Shown here: positions 20,967 to 33,411 of the stretch, piece after piece
Layout: every line of letters starts with the position of its first letter
How positions within the stretch are numbered: the first letter of the stretch is position 1
Program-made: the position numbers and the translations under genes
The notes under the pieces: generated by a model
What the model was told of the DNA's origin: nothing
The model's input: only the letters and a program-made list of their open reading frames with translations
Database searches by the model: none
Assembly (NCBI RefSeq): GCF_963678975.1
Contig: NC_089272.1
Span: 3,034,359-3,098,358 of the forward strand
Direction: 5' to 3'
DNA length: 64,000 nucleotides
Origin: Dysidea avara
Lineage: Eukaryota; Porifera; Demospongiae; Dictyoceratida; Dysideidae

Positions 20967-21065
20967 GTGCAAAAATGTCGAAAAAAAACTTACCAGAGTT
21001 CGAACCAGGGACCTCCATACCTAACACCTGCATCCTTAACCACTGAACCACTGCTACCTTGACTG
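20967..21065 (-). repeat. tRNA-derived SINE head or tRNA pseudogene
   Basis: On the minus strand an A-box-like AGCAGTGGTTCAGTGG and a B-box GGTTCGAAC are correctly spaced within about 72 nt, followed by a T8 terminator. The anticodon arm does not fold well, so a SINE head or pseudogene fits better than a working tRNA. It abuts the right end of the DNA transposon. Confidence 0.5.
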
Positions 21066-21340
21066 ATCACCTCACTTAATTTCTGCTTTATAAATGAAAT
21101 TTCTAGTTGAAATCTGCTTATAGTCAAACGTTTGTAATTTCATAGATCTACCAATAGAAGTTCTAGACTGTTGTAGAACATTCTATGTATGTTCTATTAG
21201 AAGTCCTCAAAAAAAATGTGCACTCGGAGTATTACAATAATATTATCAAAATTTAATATTGAATTAGCTAAATCATGCAATGAAATACATTTATAAGTCT
21301 GTCTTCAATAATCATCATTGTATCTACATAGAAAAGAAGA

Positions 21341-21900
21341 AATGTGAGTAAAGACAAACCTCAAAGTCAGCCATAGGCTGGTTTTGGGGCCTTGTAAAGT
21401 ACAAAAAGGAGTGAAATCCACACAAAAACAGCCAAGCTGTGAAAAAATGGTGCGGCCTTAAAAAGCCTGGGTGAAAAAAGTTGTGAAACCAAAGGTGGCG
21501 GCCAAGAAATGGCTGCAATGATGTTAATGCTAATAAATTTTAACAATGCACAAATGTGAGTAAAGACAAACCTCAAAGTCAGCCATAGGCTGGTTTTGGG
21601 GCCTTGTAAAGTACAAAAAGGAGTGAAATCCACACAAAAACAGCCAAGCTGTGAAAAAATGGTGCGGCCTTAAAAAGCCTGGGTGAAAAAAGTTGTGAAA
21701 TCAAAGGTGGTGGCCAAGAAATGGCTGCAATGATGTTAATGCTAAAAATTTTAATAATGGCTGTGTGCATTGTTAAAATTTATTAGCATTAACATCATTG
21801 CAGCCATTTTTTGGCCGCCACCTTTGATTTCACAACTTTTTTCACCCAGGCTTTTTAAGGCCGCACCATTTTTTCACAGTTTGGCTGTTTTTGGGTGGAT
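21341..21900. repeat. Direct plus inverted repeat complex (~200-bp units)
   Basis: Two direct units (21341-21552, 21553-21752) carry gtgcggccttaaaaagcctg and caaaggtggcggccaagaaa or its close variant. A third partial unit at about 21766-21897 is inverted, so unit 2 and unit 3 can fold into a ~130-bp hairpin. Unit ORFs on the minus strand repeat LFSPRLFKAAPFFHSLAVFV and lack domain character. Confidence 0.85.
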
Positions 21901-22369
21901 AATTATTACACTAGTACTATTGATGCTTTAGATTTACAAGCCGTATATACACAGGTAGATTAATATGATGTCCTTGGCCATCTCAGAGTACATATAAGAC
22001 TTACGTATGAGCGTGGAGATGCGCAGTCCGTAAGAAAATTCTGTATGATGTCCAATAGCTGTGTTATACATGTACCGCAATTATGTGATATATATATATA
22101 GATAAAGTCTATACATACACCACTTAGCCAATTATTATATACATACAAGCACAAGGTAACTATTGGATATTCATATAATATATGTACATGAGACCAGAGT
22201 AATCAGCACATAACACTATTTAGTTAACTGTAATACAGTACTCATAAAATATAATTACACATTATAAATTCTATGCTTGTAGTTTGTTATGAATGTTCAT
22301 GTAGTTTAGGTGTTAAAATACTGTGCACACATTAGTGATAAGCATGTACAGTTCAGTCACTGTATTCAT

Positions 22370-23549
22370 TTACTTCTTAATGACCACTCTCAGCAGTGAG
22401 ATCAATCCCACAATGATCTGTAACAAGTAATAGTACGTATATTTAATGTACATGTTGTACAGTGTTATACTTACCCATCCAATCATACAGATATTTCCCA
22501 GTATAGGAAGTATTATAAATCTCTTTGGTCTTGTATCACTACATACAAAATCTCCACTATCACAATACTTCCTGTATAGATCACTCAGCAATGAGGCAGT
22601 GATACACCAGTACACTGCCATCAAGCCCGTCCAGACCATTCCAAAGATCCCAGCAAGTCTGACATACTGCAATGGAAAAAAAACAACAGTTTACTATATG
22701 CATCCATGCTATGACAAAATTTATTGAGCTACAGGTTGTTACACAAAGCTTCTGGAACAATGATACATCAAGTAGAGTGATCAGACAGTAATAAAAGCTG
22801 CAGGTACTGCAATTATTTGGTGGATGCATACAAATTCTAGGGTTTATTGCTTCATTGTATAGTGTTAGACATGTGTCACAGCAACTGTATACTTATAGCA
22901 GGACACTAAACTTTATAGTGATAACTACACACTCACCACTGCAGTGAGACATGGAATCATTAGATCAATCATCATTAACACTAGAGCTACTAAGATAGAG
23001 ACAATTGCATTGGCTAGTGCGTTGTTACAAATACGGTCTCCTCTGAAGTCTCCATTGTCCTCACTGTAGAAACAAATTTCAACTGGTAGGTCTCTTCGTC
23101 CACTACCATTAAGTGATGACACAAACAAGTCAGCTCGAAAAGCTGCAATAGTACTTGCCAGGATCTACAAAGGCAGAGTAATAAAAATACTATCTCATAT
23201 CACAAGCACAGCAGAATATTTATGGACCCACAAGAAGGTTCTATTATACAGCATGCAGGGAGTCAGATTATAGTAACAGTAAAATTCAGAAAGCGGTAAT
23301 GACTTGATATACTCAACTTCCAATCTATAGCAAGTGTCCTAAGGAGCTACACACTGATGATGAGCCATATAGGTATAGCTGGGATTCAGAATTACATCAG
23401 CATTCACAACTTCTCACATATGATGTTATAGCTGCATACATATTATACTGTGTATAACGTACTATCAGTAATAACTTGGGGATACTGCTTCCTGCAATAT
23501 TGAAGACATATGATGAAAGTGATGATGGTAGTTGTAGTTCATCACCCAT
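22370..23549 (-). CDS. Four-helix (tetraspan) membrane protein, gene 1b
   Basis: Exons 23463-23549, 22937-23164, 22475-22666 and 22370-22417 (minus), phase 0, 184 residues, a near-identical copy of gene 1a. Visible changes are conservative: Met to Ile before the last GW of exon 3, an Ala to Val in the first loop (LFVSSLNG), and two substitutions in exon 1 (SLSSYVFN). All loop cysteines and splice sites are kept, which suggests both copies stay under selection or that the duplication is young. Role unknown. Confidence 0.82.
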
Positions 23550-23622
23550 ATCTTGTAGAATAGCAATCAGTTTTACCTCACAACACTGTATAATATAAAT
23601 GTTAATGATAGCGAGTTAGCTA

Positions 23623-23630
23623 CTTTTATA
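23623..23630 (-). promoter_or_regulatory. TATA box of tetraspan gene 1b
   Basis: TATAAAAG on the minus strand, 74 bp upstream of the start codon, as in copy 1. Confidence 0.5.
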
Positions 23631-25725
23631 TCACACTCAAACTGTCCTATGGGTTCTGGTACTATTACATAATCCAGTAACAGAACTAACACGTAAGATG
23701 TTGTCATGGGTTCAGGGTTGTTATCATTATACCCAAAATGTAATAAAAGTATAGACAGGAAGTACATGACTACATCACGCAGTACAAACAGGAAGTTGTA
23801 AAGGTTGCATTCTAATGACATCGGTCTGTATGACATAGTTCCAATGAAAGGGTCTGTGAGCTTTTAACATGGTAGATACAGATAATATAGTTTATCTCTC
23901 ACTTCAACAAAGCATTATTAACTAACTATCAACATCTATGTAGTTGTCTATTGAATTTCAATTATAAATGTTTTTGTAAGCACCAGCTGCATGATTGATA
24001 TAGCTGACATGTGTCCGTAAATTTACGCTCCAGTTTTGTAAAGTTTTTCCCATGAAGTGGATGTATTTTGTTTTATCTTCTCACTGAATACAGTACCAGC
24101 AGCATACACTTGTACAGTACAAGTACATAACAGCAGAACAAATAGACTGATGAAGGGATTCCCACACATCTATGCTATATTCCTAGTATGAAGGGGCACA
24201 ACTATTGCACATTAATTTTGTAAACTGTAGTGTATCTATATGTAAGTAAAAATTTACACACATGACTTGAATAATGATTAGTGTCTTTTGAATGTGAAGG
24301 ATAGAAGATGCAAAGTCACAGTATATTTTTTTTCATTCGTAATTCTACCAAGAGTTCTCTTTACATTATTCAACACCTATACATAGTTCTGTTAACTTGA
24401 TCAAAGATGAACTTTACTAGGTGATTTGTACAGGCTACAGTTAGAAGTTAGACACTCTTCCTTCACTATTTCATATTCTGTTTGCAACCCGGCAGGATTC
24501 CCAAACTATTAGCATAATTGACCAATCAGGAAATTATATTAGTTCTAATAATTAATCTGATGACTTATATAGCATGCAGCTCAGGTACAACATAATATTA
24601 CTGAGGGGGTGAGATTATCATGTTGATGCTGTGTTCAGTAAGTAGTAGTATTTATCCACAATAAGTTATGATGACACTTAATTGTAGGTCAATAAGTGGC
24701 TTTCAATTTTATTTTTTTGCTCAGTAGAATCACTAGCTAGCTACTTTTCACCTTCACAATACAGAGGGAACTTCACTGAATGGTTATCATAGTAGTAAAG
24801 TTTGCTTCAGTATTAACTCAAATTTGGAATTAAAATTGGCCCATTTGCTTAGTGCAATGCATACTCCGAAAACAATATGCCTTAATCTTTAATAAAACTT
24901 TCTGCATAATAGTATATACCCAGTTACCCACCTGTATTATCATAGCCAGCCCATTGAAATTAGGCGGGACACCTCACTAATAAGGACACCTTGATCATAA
25001 TTATAGTAATCAGGACACTTGTCCATGCATGGTCCATGTTTAAACCCTGGAAGCTATCATGGGTCTCAAGATGTGTGGAATAGAGGGGACTGCGCACTGT
25101 ATTATGATACACGTATATGTGTACATGTACAGTAGGGCTGAAACGGATGGAAATTTTACTATCCGGATATCTGACAAAATGTTTCTGGATATCCTACAAA
25201 TAGTGACATCATTACTTGCTATAAAATGTTGCATATTGACTTGTTTTACTAGTACTTGAGAATAGAAAGAAATACTAATATTACTATGAACATTAATTGT
25301 GGAAGCCATGTATGTATCAAGGAAATTTACCAAAAATTTCTTTAAGTTATTCAAAACTATCCTGATGGCTTCAAATCACTATCTGGATAGTATATCTAGA
25401 TAGCATGGATATCTGCTTCAGTCCTGATACACAGTTAATTTTATCTATTGACAACAGGTGTTTTATGCAAGACACAGCATTTTGGTACAGTTTAGGTTTT
25501 GGGAACATATGATACAATTTAATAAGGTCTATACATCTTCCACATGATGTAAACATGACAAGAACTTGTGTTTAAGCTGTACAATGTGATCTTATAGGTA
25601 CACAATACAGTTGACAGGAAGATGTCATAGTGCGTGACAACACTGGACTGTGATGGTATAGCTGTACAGGAAGTGCAGAGTTGACAGAAACATGATGTAA
25701 TATGTGACATCATTAAATGAGTGAC

Positions 25726-25733
25726 TATATAAG
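25726..25733 (+). promoter_or_regulatory. TATA box of tetraspan gene 2b
   Basis: TATATAAG 85 bp upstream of the ATG at 25818, as in copy 1. Confidence 0.5.
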
Positions 25734-25817
25734 CAACAGACAACTAGAGGACCAGCATGTAATATTATAGCTTATTGTTTGTTAAAACATAGTTGTGTAT
25801 ACTTTGTTAGCTACAAG

Positions 25818-27212
25818 ATGGGATCTGGAAGTCTTGAGATGTCATTGCCTCCTGTGTCTTCATACCTCATAAATGTTGCTTTGGGGACTATTCCTAAAAT
25901 GCTACTCATTGTAAGTCCACCTACTGTATGCATTAGTGTGTAAGAGTGTTGAGTTATAGCTGTATCGTGCATTTTAACTACCTCCATGAACTACTATACA
26001 AAGGGCTTAGTCTCCATTACCTGCTAACTTTAGACTGGCTGAATGGATCCTAAAACATCAATAATTCCAAGTCACTTTAGCATTAATTCTGGTCGATTGA
26101 TGTGTTAATACAATCAAATGTGATGAAAGTTCCATAATAAAGAACGTTAGAATTAAATTTTTAGTGAGTTATAACTGTTGTTCCTCATATGGAGAGGCTA
26201 TAAATCCACTGTTTTGTACAATTTCTATTGTTTGGAGTGTTTCACTCATGCACATACCAGATGTACAGCACTTACTAGTCATGTATACAATTTTTCTATC
26301 AATTTAGATATTGGCAAGTGCCATTGCTGCATTCCGAGCTGACCTATTCTCGTCACTACTTGATGATAGTGGAAGGAGAGACTTACCAGTTGAAATATGT
26401 ACCTATAGCAAAGATGACGGGGACTACAGAGGAGATCGTATTTGTAATAACGCACTAGCCAATGCCATTGTCTGTATCTTAGTAGCTATTGCACTGATGA
26501 TGGTTGACCTACTAATCCCATGTCTCAATACAATGGTAGGTATCAAGAAGCTTGTACTGCATAGTACAGTAGAAACACATACATACATAGCTATTGTTGT
26601 GATAATTATACTACATCTAGAAACTTGTGTATGTAATTGACTGAGCGTCCAATCTGTCTATCATATACTAGTTTAAATTCTACACATGGTTACTGGAAGA
26701 CTACTATAATAGTTTACTAAAAACGTAACTAGTTGAAATTCTGCTGATTCTGTGTAGTATGTATATGTATAATGTGAATGCCTCAACTCAGTCTAATGAT
26801 TGCATTGTCTTGGCTGTTGTATAGCTACAACACCATTAGATGTGATTGTGATATTCTCTCTACAGTATGTCAGACTAGCACACATCTTCAGTTTGTTATG
26901 GGAGGGATTGATGGCAGTCTATTGGCTGATCAGTGCTGCACTACTAGCTGACCTGTACTCAGAATATTGTAATGTTGATGATGGTTTTGATTGTGAAGAA
27001 AGAGAGAAGAAATTCCTTGTGCTACCTATACTAGGATTTGCCTGCATGGGTGGATGGGTAAGTTGGACATTTCTATTATGTACAATAATAGTATTTGATG
27101 TGTTGGTTTTGTTATTACTTTGAACTTGAGTTTGTGATTGAGTTTATCTTATTTTTTCTAATAGATTGCAGTTGGTGTGCTTTCAACAGTGAGACTTTTC
27201 ATGAAGAAATAA
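25818..27212 (+). CDS. Four-helix (tetraspan) membrane protein, gene 2b
   Basis: Exons 25818-25910, 26308-26535, 26866-27057 and 27165-27212, phase 0, 186 residues. The only coding change I can see against gene 2a is Ser to Gly in the second loop (CNVDDGFDC). Exons 1 and 2 look identical to 2a at protein level. The pyrimidine tract before exon 3 is one CT repeat unit shorter. Likely a functional duplicate; role unknown. Confidence 0.85.
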
Positions 27213-27651
27213 ACTAGATATGTAATTTATGATAAACATTTTAATAATTATAATTCTGTGTATCTATATGTGTAAATGTGAGATGAATTTTAAGAGCAAT
27301 TATGTAATCAGTTGTACATAAGTTTAGTGCAGCCTTACAATAGAATATTTTCAGTCATAGAATTTACGAACTAACTAATAAGCAAACCTCTCATGGGAAG
27401 GTTGTAAGGGAGATAAAGATAGCAACTATGAGTATGATTTGATCAGCAAGGCTTAACTTTTCAAACATGTGAAAAGGTTACAGTGTGCATGTAGTGTGTG
27501 TATGTGTCTGTCTGTCTGTCTGTCTGATAGGAGAGTAGGTAAACCCATTCTACACTGAACCACTTCTTTGCTAATGTGCTGGGAAATCTGCTGTAATCTA
27601 GATATTCCTCAAACATTTATGGTGGAAAATTTCTAAAGAATGTAAATTTCT

Positions 27652-27654
<3 letters not shown>

Positions 27655-27722
<68 letters not shown>
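27655..27722. repeat. (CA)n microsatellite
   Basis: Uninterrupted CA run, the counterpart of 5447-5499. Confidence 0.97.
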
Positions 27723-27726
<4 letters not shown>

Positions 27727-28110
27727 ACCTCTGGCTGTAGGCTTTGCTGGTTGGGTCATCTATCTACGAACGTGTGACCATCGTCTTCCAAAACAGACAT
27801 TGTTTGGATGGTTGCCTCAGCCCTCAGCCTCATCCGCCACATGGAACTAAGCTTCGATGACAAGATAGTGTTAGTGGGGCCTGAAACCTTTTCATATTGT
27901 TGAAGGTGACTGGTATGTGGTAACACAAAACAGAGATGAGTGGAGGAAATTGTCAGAATCCCATTTGATAACAACAGAACCTGCCTGTGTAGCAGCAGAG
28001 ATTTTTTGTGGTAGATGCGGTAGATACTTTAGAAGGGCTCAAGATATGGCTACAGACACAGGTGTGATAGTATCAAATTCTGACGCACAGTAGGGAGCAG
28101 CAATAGTGTT
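27722..28110 (+). pseudogene. LINE ORF2 C-terminal fragment, copy 2
   Basis: Same RLPKQTLFGWLPQP and GDWYVVTQNRDEWRKL phrases as copy 1 with the same frame breaks, followed by CGRCGRYFRRAQD. Confidence 0.7.
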
Positions 28111-28269
28111 TTCAAGCATTCTAGTTTCCATTGAACATTTAGACATTGCTAGGATTTGTTGAGGCACAATTGTATACGAGTTTAATGTGGCATTGATGAT
28201 TTATTCCATCTGCTACACAGCAGAAAGACATCTCCATAAGATGGTGGTCTTCACTCAAGTCAAGTCTAG

Positions 28270-28388
28270 TGTGTGTGTGGTGTATGTGTGTAGTGTATGT
28301 GTACGTAAGTGTGTGTGTGTGTACGTAAGTGTGTGTGTACGTAAGTGTGTGTGTGTGTGTGTGTGCACGTGTGAGTGTGGTAGCATGC

Positions 28389-28478
<90 letters not shown>
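28270..28478. repeat. Compound (TG)n with GTACGTAAG interruptions
   Basis: TG tract punctuated by repeated gtacgtaagtgtgtg units, then a pure TG run of roughly 90 bp. Confidence 0.95.
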
Positions 28479-28657
28479 AATGTTCTATATGTGAAAGATC
28501 TTTTAGCCGGTCTAGTGATTTGAAGCGACACAAATGTCTGGCAGAGAGATCACTGCCAATTGAACTTCAACATGGAGATATTCAGTGCTCATTATGTCAC
28601 CGTTGGTTTCGTAGCAGAGGAAGACTAACTGTACACAAATGTCGACCAGCTGAGTAG
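28475..28657 (+). pseudogene. Two C2H2 zinc fingers, probable LINE ORF tail
   Basis: The translation carries a finger CSICERSFSRSSDLKRHKC, a 14-residue linker, and a second finger CSLCHRWFRSRGRLTVHKC, then a stop. The paired-finger tail resembles the C-terminus of some invertebrate LINE ORF2 proteins, which fits the LINE fragment just upstream. The frame stays open into the TG microsatellite, where it is meaningless. There is no equivalent in copy 1. Confidence 0.55.
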
Positions 28658-28737
28658 ATATCTTAAGCTTCTTCATACAACCGTATGAAGACCACGTGAC
28701 CTTTATGGTAGTGGAGAGGAGGAGGAGGATGAGGAGG

Positions 28738-28739
<2 letters not shown>

Positions 28740-28805
<66 letters not shown>
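28740..28805. repeat. (TG)n microsatellite
   Basis: TG run preceded by a (GGA)n stretch at 28715-28740. Confidence 0.97.
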
Positions 28806-28806
<1 letters not shown>

Positions 28807-28807
<1 letters not shown>

Positions 28808-29121
28808 GTGTGGGGGTAAGTGTTTTTTTAAAACACTAGCACTTTCTCGTGGTGACCCCAGGGCAATGGCTACTAGCCAGCTAAACTGACAATGATCATG
28901 AGGTTGAATTGCTGTTTGCTGAGCCCGGGCCAGGATGCCACCTGATGGTACCACTTGACACACACTAACCTGGTACCCCTGTGGGAGGTTTTGCATTCCC
29001 AGGTCTGCACTTAGGACAGACATAGCTTGGTGCCAGACTGTCACAGCATCAGGAGCACATGAAGCTGCTGGAACTCTAATGGGTCAATTTTTTCGTTATC
29101 TGTTTCTTCCTATTTGAAAGG
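28807..29121 (+). mobile_element. LINE-associated 3' region, copy 2
   Basis: Matches 6765-7062. Homology between the duplications ends here, just after cctatttgaaag. Confidence 0.5.
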
Positions 29122-29870
29122 TCGCATAACCCGTAACCAGGAGGCAAGGTGTGTGTGTGTGTAGTGTGTGTGTGTGTGAGAGAGAGCATGTGGATAGTGG
29201 TTAGACTGGTAATTGCAAGGTTCAAATTTAATGCTTCATGATGTCAAACAGTTGTTGTTACTGGTTTTAACAACTGCTTCACATTTGCGAGGAAACAAAT
29301 GCCAACTTTAGTTTCCATACCTCCACCACAGTGACTAGTCTTGTATGTGCTCGGATGTTCCTACAGTAGTGATTTATTGACTAGGCATGTCTATATACAC
29401 AACAACTGCGTTTGTACTTTTGTATTTGGTCACAATGTGAGAACATCCACAATCAATGCTATGCCCAAAGATCAGTGGTGCCACATAAAAACATCACCAT
29501 TCACTGTAAGTGACAGGCAAAATGGGATACTGTTATCCCACGGTCAGGTAGAAGATATCACACTTCTTAATGTCAGTCCAACAATGTGATTCACTGAAGA
29601 CTAGGCCACCAAACGAGCATAACTATTATACTATGTTTGCACACCTGTATCTATATGTAGAAATATGAATCTGTTTTTCTGCTCACCTGATAAAGGAAGC
29701 AGCACAAGTACAGCCATACTCCACACTTGTAAGGTTTAGTGGTGTGAAACTTGTTACTGATTACCCACAAGATCATATTCACAACTGCTAACATGTGACC
29801 ACCCAAACACTACCTATATATAGTAGTGATTTGTGATATTCTTATTATTTCCAGTTGAAGAGTTGGCAGT
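29122..29870. other. 5' flank of tetraspan gene 3
   Basis: Contains a short TG/GA microsatellite (29150-29190) and an 82-residue frame without recognisable domain. A tttccag at about 29850 could be the acceptor of a 5' UTR intron just before the ATG at 29875. Confidence 0.4.
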
Positions 29871-29874
29871 GAAG

Positions 29875-32800
29875 ATGGGTGAGATAATCCTTCCTTCAGC
29901 ATCCACCTACATTTGTAGGGTCATTGTCAGTGCTGTACCAAAGCTGTTTATTATAGTAAGTTAATAGTGTGTACACTTGCAGTGTAAGCTAAATCTTCAC
30001 TACACTATTGAATACTTTAGAGATAGAAGGTACTAACTTTTTTCACAATCTTTTGCCATATTTAGTTGTTGTACATACAGAGGCTGGGTTATAGTGAGGG
30101 TTATAGTAGCACATAGCTCCAGTTGTTTACTTGTTGACAGCATAAGCTCTTATGTATTTGTATAACTTGGCATTGAAACCATTAAGGTAGCTACCTGTGG
30201 AATGTTGTTTACTGTAACAAAAGCAAACACTTACTTATGATCTATTACAACTCCTACTGTTGTGTAACATATCATCGTGTAGGTGTTGCAACTATACTGT
30301 ACTATGGTCTATGGTAGTACTAAAATATTTAATACAATTTTTCAGTTGGCACAATGTGTAAAGGGAAAGACTTCAGCTATTATTGTGCATTTGTTTCTAT
30401 AGCTACCGCTAACTAGTTTTGCTCAGCCCACTTAAGTTCCAAATTGGGACACTCTATTCCCTTATTCTGGGGCGACACTAGATTAACCCCCTAAGGGTAC
30501 ATACCTTGTATTGTGAAGGGTGCATGCTCACTGGCTAACATTTTGTGAAGCCAGTAATAGCACTTTTCCACCAGCTAATGATTTATTAACAACACATCTG
30601 TTTAATTGATCAAATCATAATCACTTTCTCTAGCATGCAGTGACTACTGGCCAGGCTGTGGGTAAGCACATTAGTAACCATGGCAACAGCATCCCACTAA
30701 CCCAGGTCAATTAATAGTGGCACAACCCAGTCATTAAGTTATAACCACATGTCAAATTTGTGACAAATGTCAGCAACAAGAAACATTATCCTATGTAGCC
30801 AGCTGTGTACTTTCATACCATCCTCCTACTCACTGTCTCATAAAAAGTGTGGTGACAATCCTTAACATTTTAGACATTACAAATACACTGTTCTTTTACC
30901 AAAATAATTGGGGACTCTACTTAGCTCACCACAACATTAGTTATACACAAAACACTGACCAAACTTATTAACATATGGATAGAATATGGCAGCAGTACTC
31001 ACAGACACATAACATCATTCACTACATCTTATCACCATCTATCTTTTCAGGTGTTGGGATGTGCCATTGCAGCATTTCGAGTGGAGTTGGAGTACAACTT
31101 GAGAGAGGAAGATCTTCCAACAGGAATCTGTAGATACACTGAAGATGATAATAAATTTCGTGGTGATCGTTATTGTAACAATGCCATTGCAGCCAGCATA
31201 GTTAGCATCCTAGTGGCTATGGTACTAATGATTATTGACTTGCAAGTACCATGCCTCAGCTACAACTATAGTGTAAGTATTTTAAATAATGTTACTGACA
31301 AATAGTAGCCATGTTTGTGCTCTATCCACCAGAAGAACAGAAATATTGTAGATTGAGTTGGCATTATCTTGCTAATTATTGGTCAACAATTGCAAATACC
31401 AAATTTTACTTGGTTAAATGCTGTGGCAATTATTATTACCTTAGTTCAAAAAAGCAATGTGGGGATTATTTGAATTTGACCACCACTCGATGTTCAAAAA
31501 CAACGTTGCAGCCTTTATTTTCAAAATCGATCTTTGTACCACTCAAGGGTGGCTATTATTGAAGGTGTAGTGTTTAACTAAGGAAATATGGTACGCACAT
31601 TGTGAATTTCACAGTTAACAAATTTGAATTTCACAGTTAACAAATTTTAATCCCACCAGCACAAGTTTAAGCTACATGAAAACACAAAACCTGTATTTGT
31701 ACAACTTGTCAACATTGCGGTTCTAACCTTAGCCCTGTGTAACTAGACACACAGTGACTTGTTGAGATTATAGACACCTGCCGTGAGAAGGTATGGTAAA
31801 CTACAGTTGTTTTGATATCCTAAACAAGGATTAACACTTTCTTTTAAGTCACTTCATATTGTGCTCTGGGGCTTGTTGTCAAGAGAGAACAATCTTCAAC
31901 ATATAACACGTACATTATTACCCTAAAAAATACTTGTAAGAGTAATGTTGCTATTTCAAAGACTAGTTTTCATACATACAAACACTTACATTGTTGCCTG
32001 AGTTGCAAAATCATTGACCGTAATAGCCTGTAACTACCCTTCATGATATGTGGCAATAATAAACAGTTTACCATATACACAACTGGATTTTTAAACCTTA
32101 GAAACAAACCAGACAAAAACAATAAACTTCTTTTGTTGGCATATGTGCAAGTATTGATACCAGTTGCTGCTGGTGTATGCCTGACCCATTTAACTCCAGC
32201 CTTGCTATTATACCATATACGTGGATAATTTGCTGGACCTTATATTTGGCAAATAGGTAAGCTTGGAAAATGATGCTTTCTAGAAATTGTGATACCATGG
32301 GTATATTATATTGAAAGCCCCTCGGCAAACAAACGTGCCACTAATATTATAATTATCCAAATAATGAAAATTCTTAGTATGAAAGGAACTTGGGTGTGGT
32401 GGAATTTGGTGAACGATCTAATGTTTGTGTAAGTTTCCCTTCCAAATATGGTGAATGTATGTTCAGCTAGTCTATTACATGTACGTATACAGTAGCTTTA
32501 TAGTAATTAAAGTCTTTCATAGCGAGACACTTGGGAGTGTGGGCTGTACAAGATGATGGACTAACTACTGGCAAAAACATGACAAAGACATGCGAGGGTA
32601 CAACTGTAAAAGTATTTCTATTTAGTTATTGACCTAACTTGTTGAATAACTTTGAACCCTAAAGAGAACGTTGACCAATAGTTTTGGAGAACTCAGAGTC
32701 TTGTGGACAGCTAATTTCAGTTGTGGGACATGTAACTTATTTCACTAATGGCTACTCATTCACCAAATTTTTCCTCAGCCCAAGTTTCCTTTCACACATA

Positions 32801-33411
32801 GTATTATATAGCTTATCCAAAACAGCTCCAAATTTATGTATTATTCAGTCACACAACATCAATTTGTACTCACTGTAGTTTGCCAAGCTGGCCTCTCTGC
32901 TCAACATCTTCTGGGCAGTGATGATGTCACTCTATTGGGTGGTGACCGGGGTACTGATCATCACTCTGTACAGGAATTATTGTGATGACCAGTCTGGTGA
33001 TTGTGATGAGGTTGAGAGTCGGTTCATTGCCCTCCCTGTAATGTGCTTCATTTGTGTTGCAGGATGGGTAAGTATAGTGTCACATATTACACATACACCC
33101 CACACTCACTCACTACACAAATATAGTACAATTATTTTAACAGTCAAGTCCATTGTATTGTTTTGAAAGAGCTAATGGATTACATTATGCAGTTGCATAG
33201 ATTTATCCTGGTAACACACATTATCATGCACTAAAGTTTCTTTCTTAGTTGTTAATACTTTCTGTGACATGCACACAGACAACAGTTGCTAGAGACATAT
33301 ACACGGTGCCTTACTTGCCTCTTCTTTACCATTAATATTATCATTCCTTCACAGGCTGTGGTAGGAGCTCACTCAATGGTGAGGATGTGTTGTACCAGTC
33401 GCTACTCATAG
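29875..33411 (+). CDS. Four-helix (tetraspan) membrane protein, gene 3
   Basis: Exons 29875-29955, 31051-31272, 32879-33067 and 33355-33411, all phase 0, 182 residues. Same architecture as genes 1 and 2, but more diverged: the family core RGDRYCNNAI, IIDLQVPCL, SLYWVVTGVL and ALPVMCF is conserved, and the second loop keeps its cysteine pair (YCDDQSGDC). The C-terminus ends CCTSRYS instead of a lysine pair. Introns are longer (1.1, 1.6 and 0.3 kb). It lies outside the duplicated block, so it predates that duplication. Function unknown. Confidence 0.82.

Larger units (their letters stand above)
22262..29121. repeat. Segmental duplication, copy 2
   Basis: Same orientation and gene order as 1-7062. 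Both paralogous gene pairs keep open frames and splice sites. The left boundary here is undefined because copy 1 is cut by the window edge. Confidence 0.93.
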
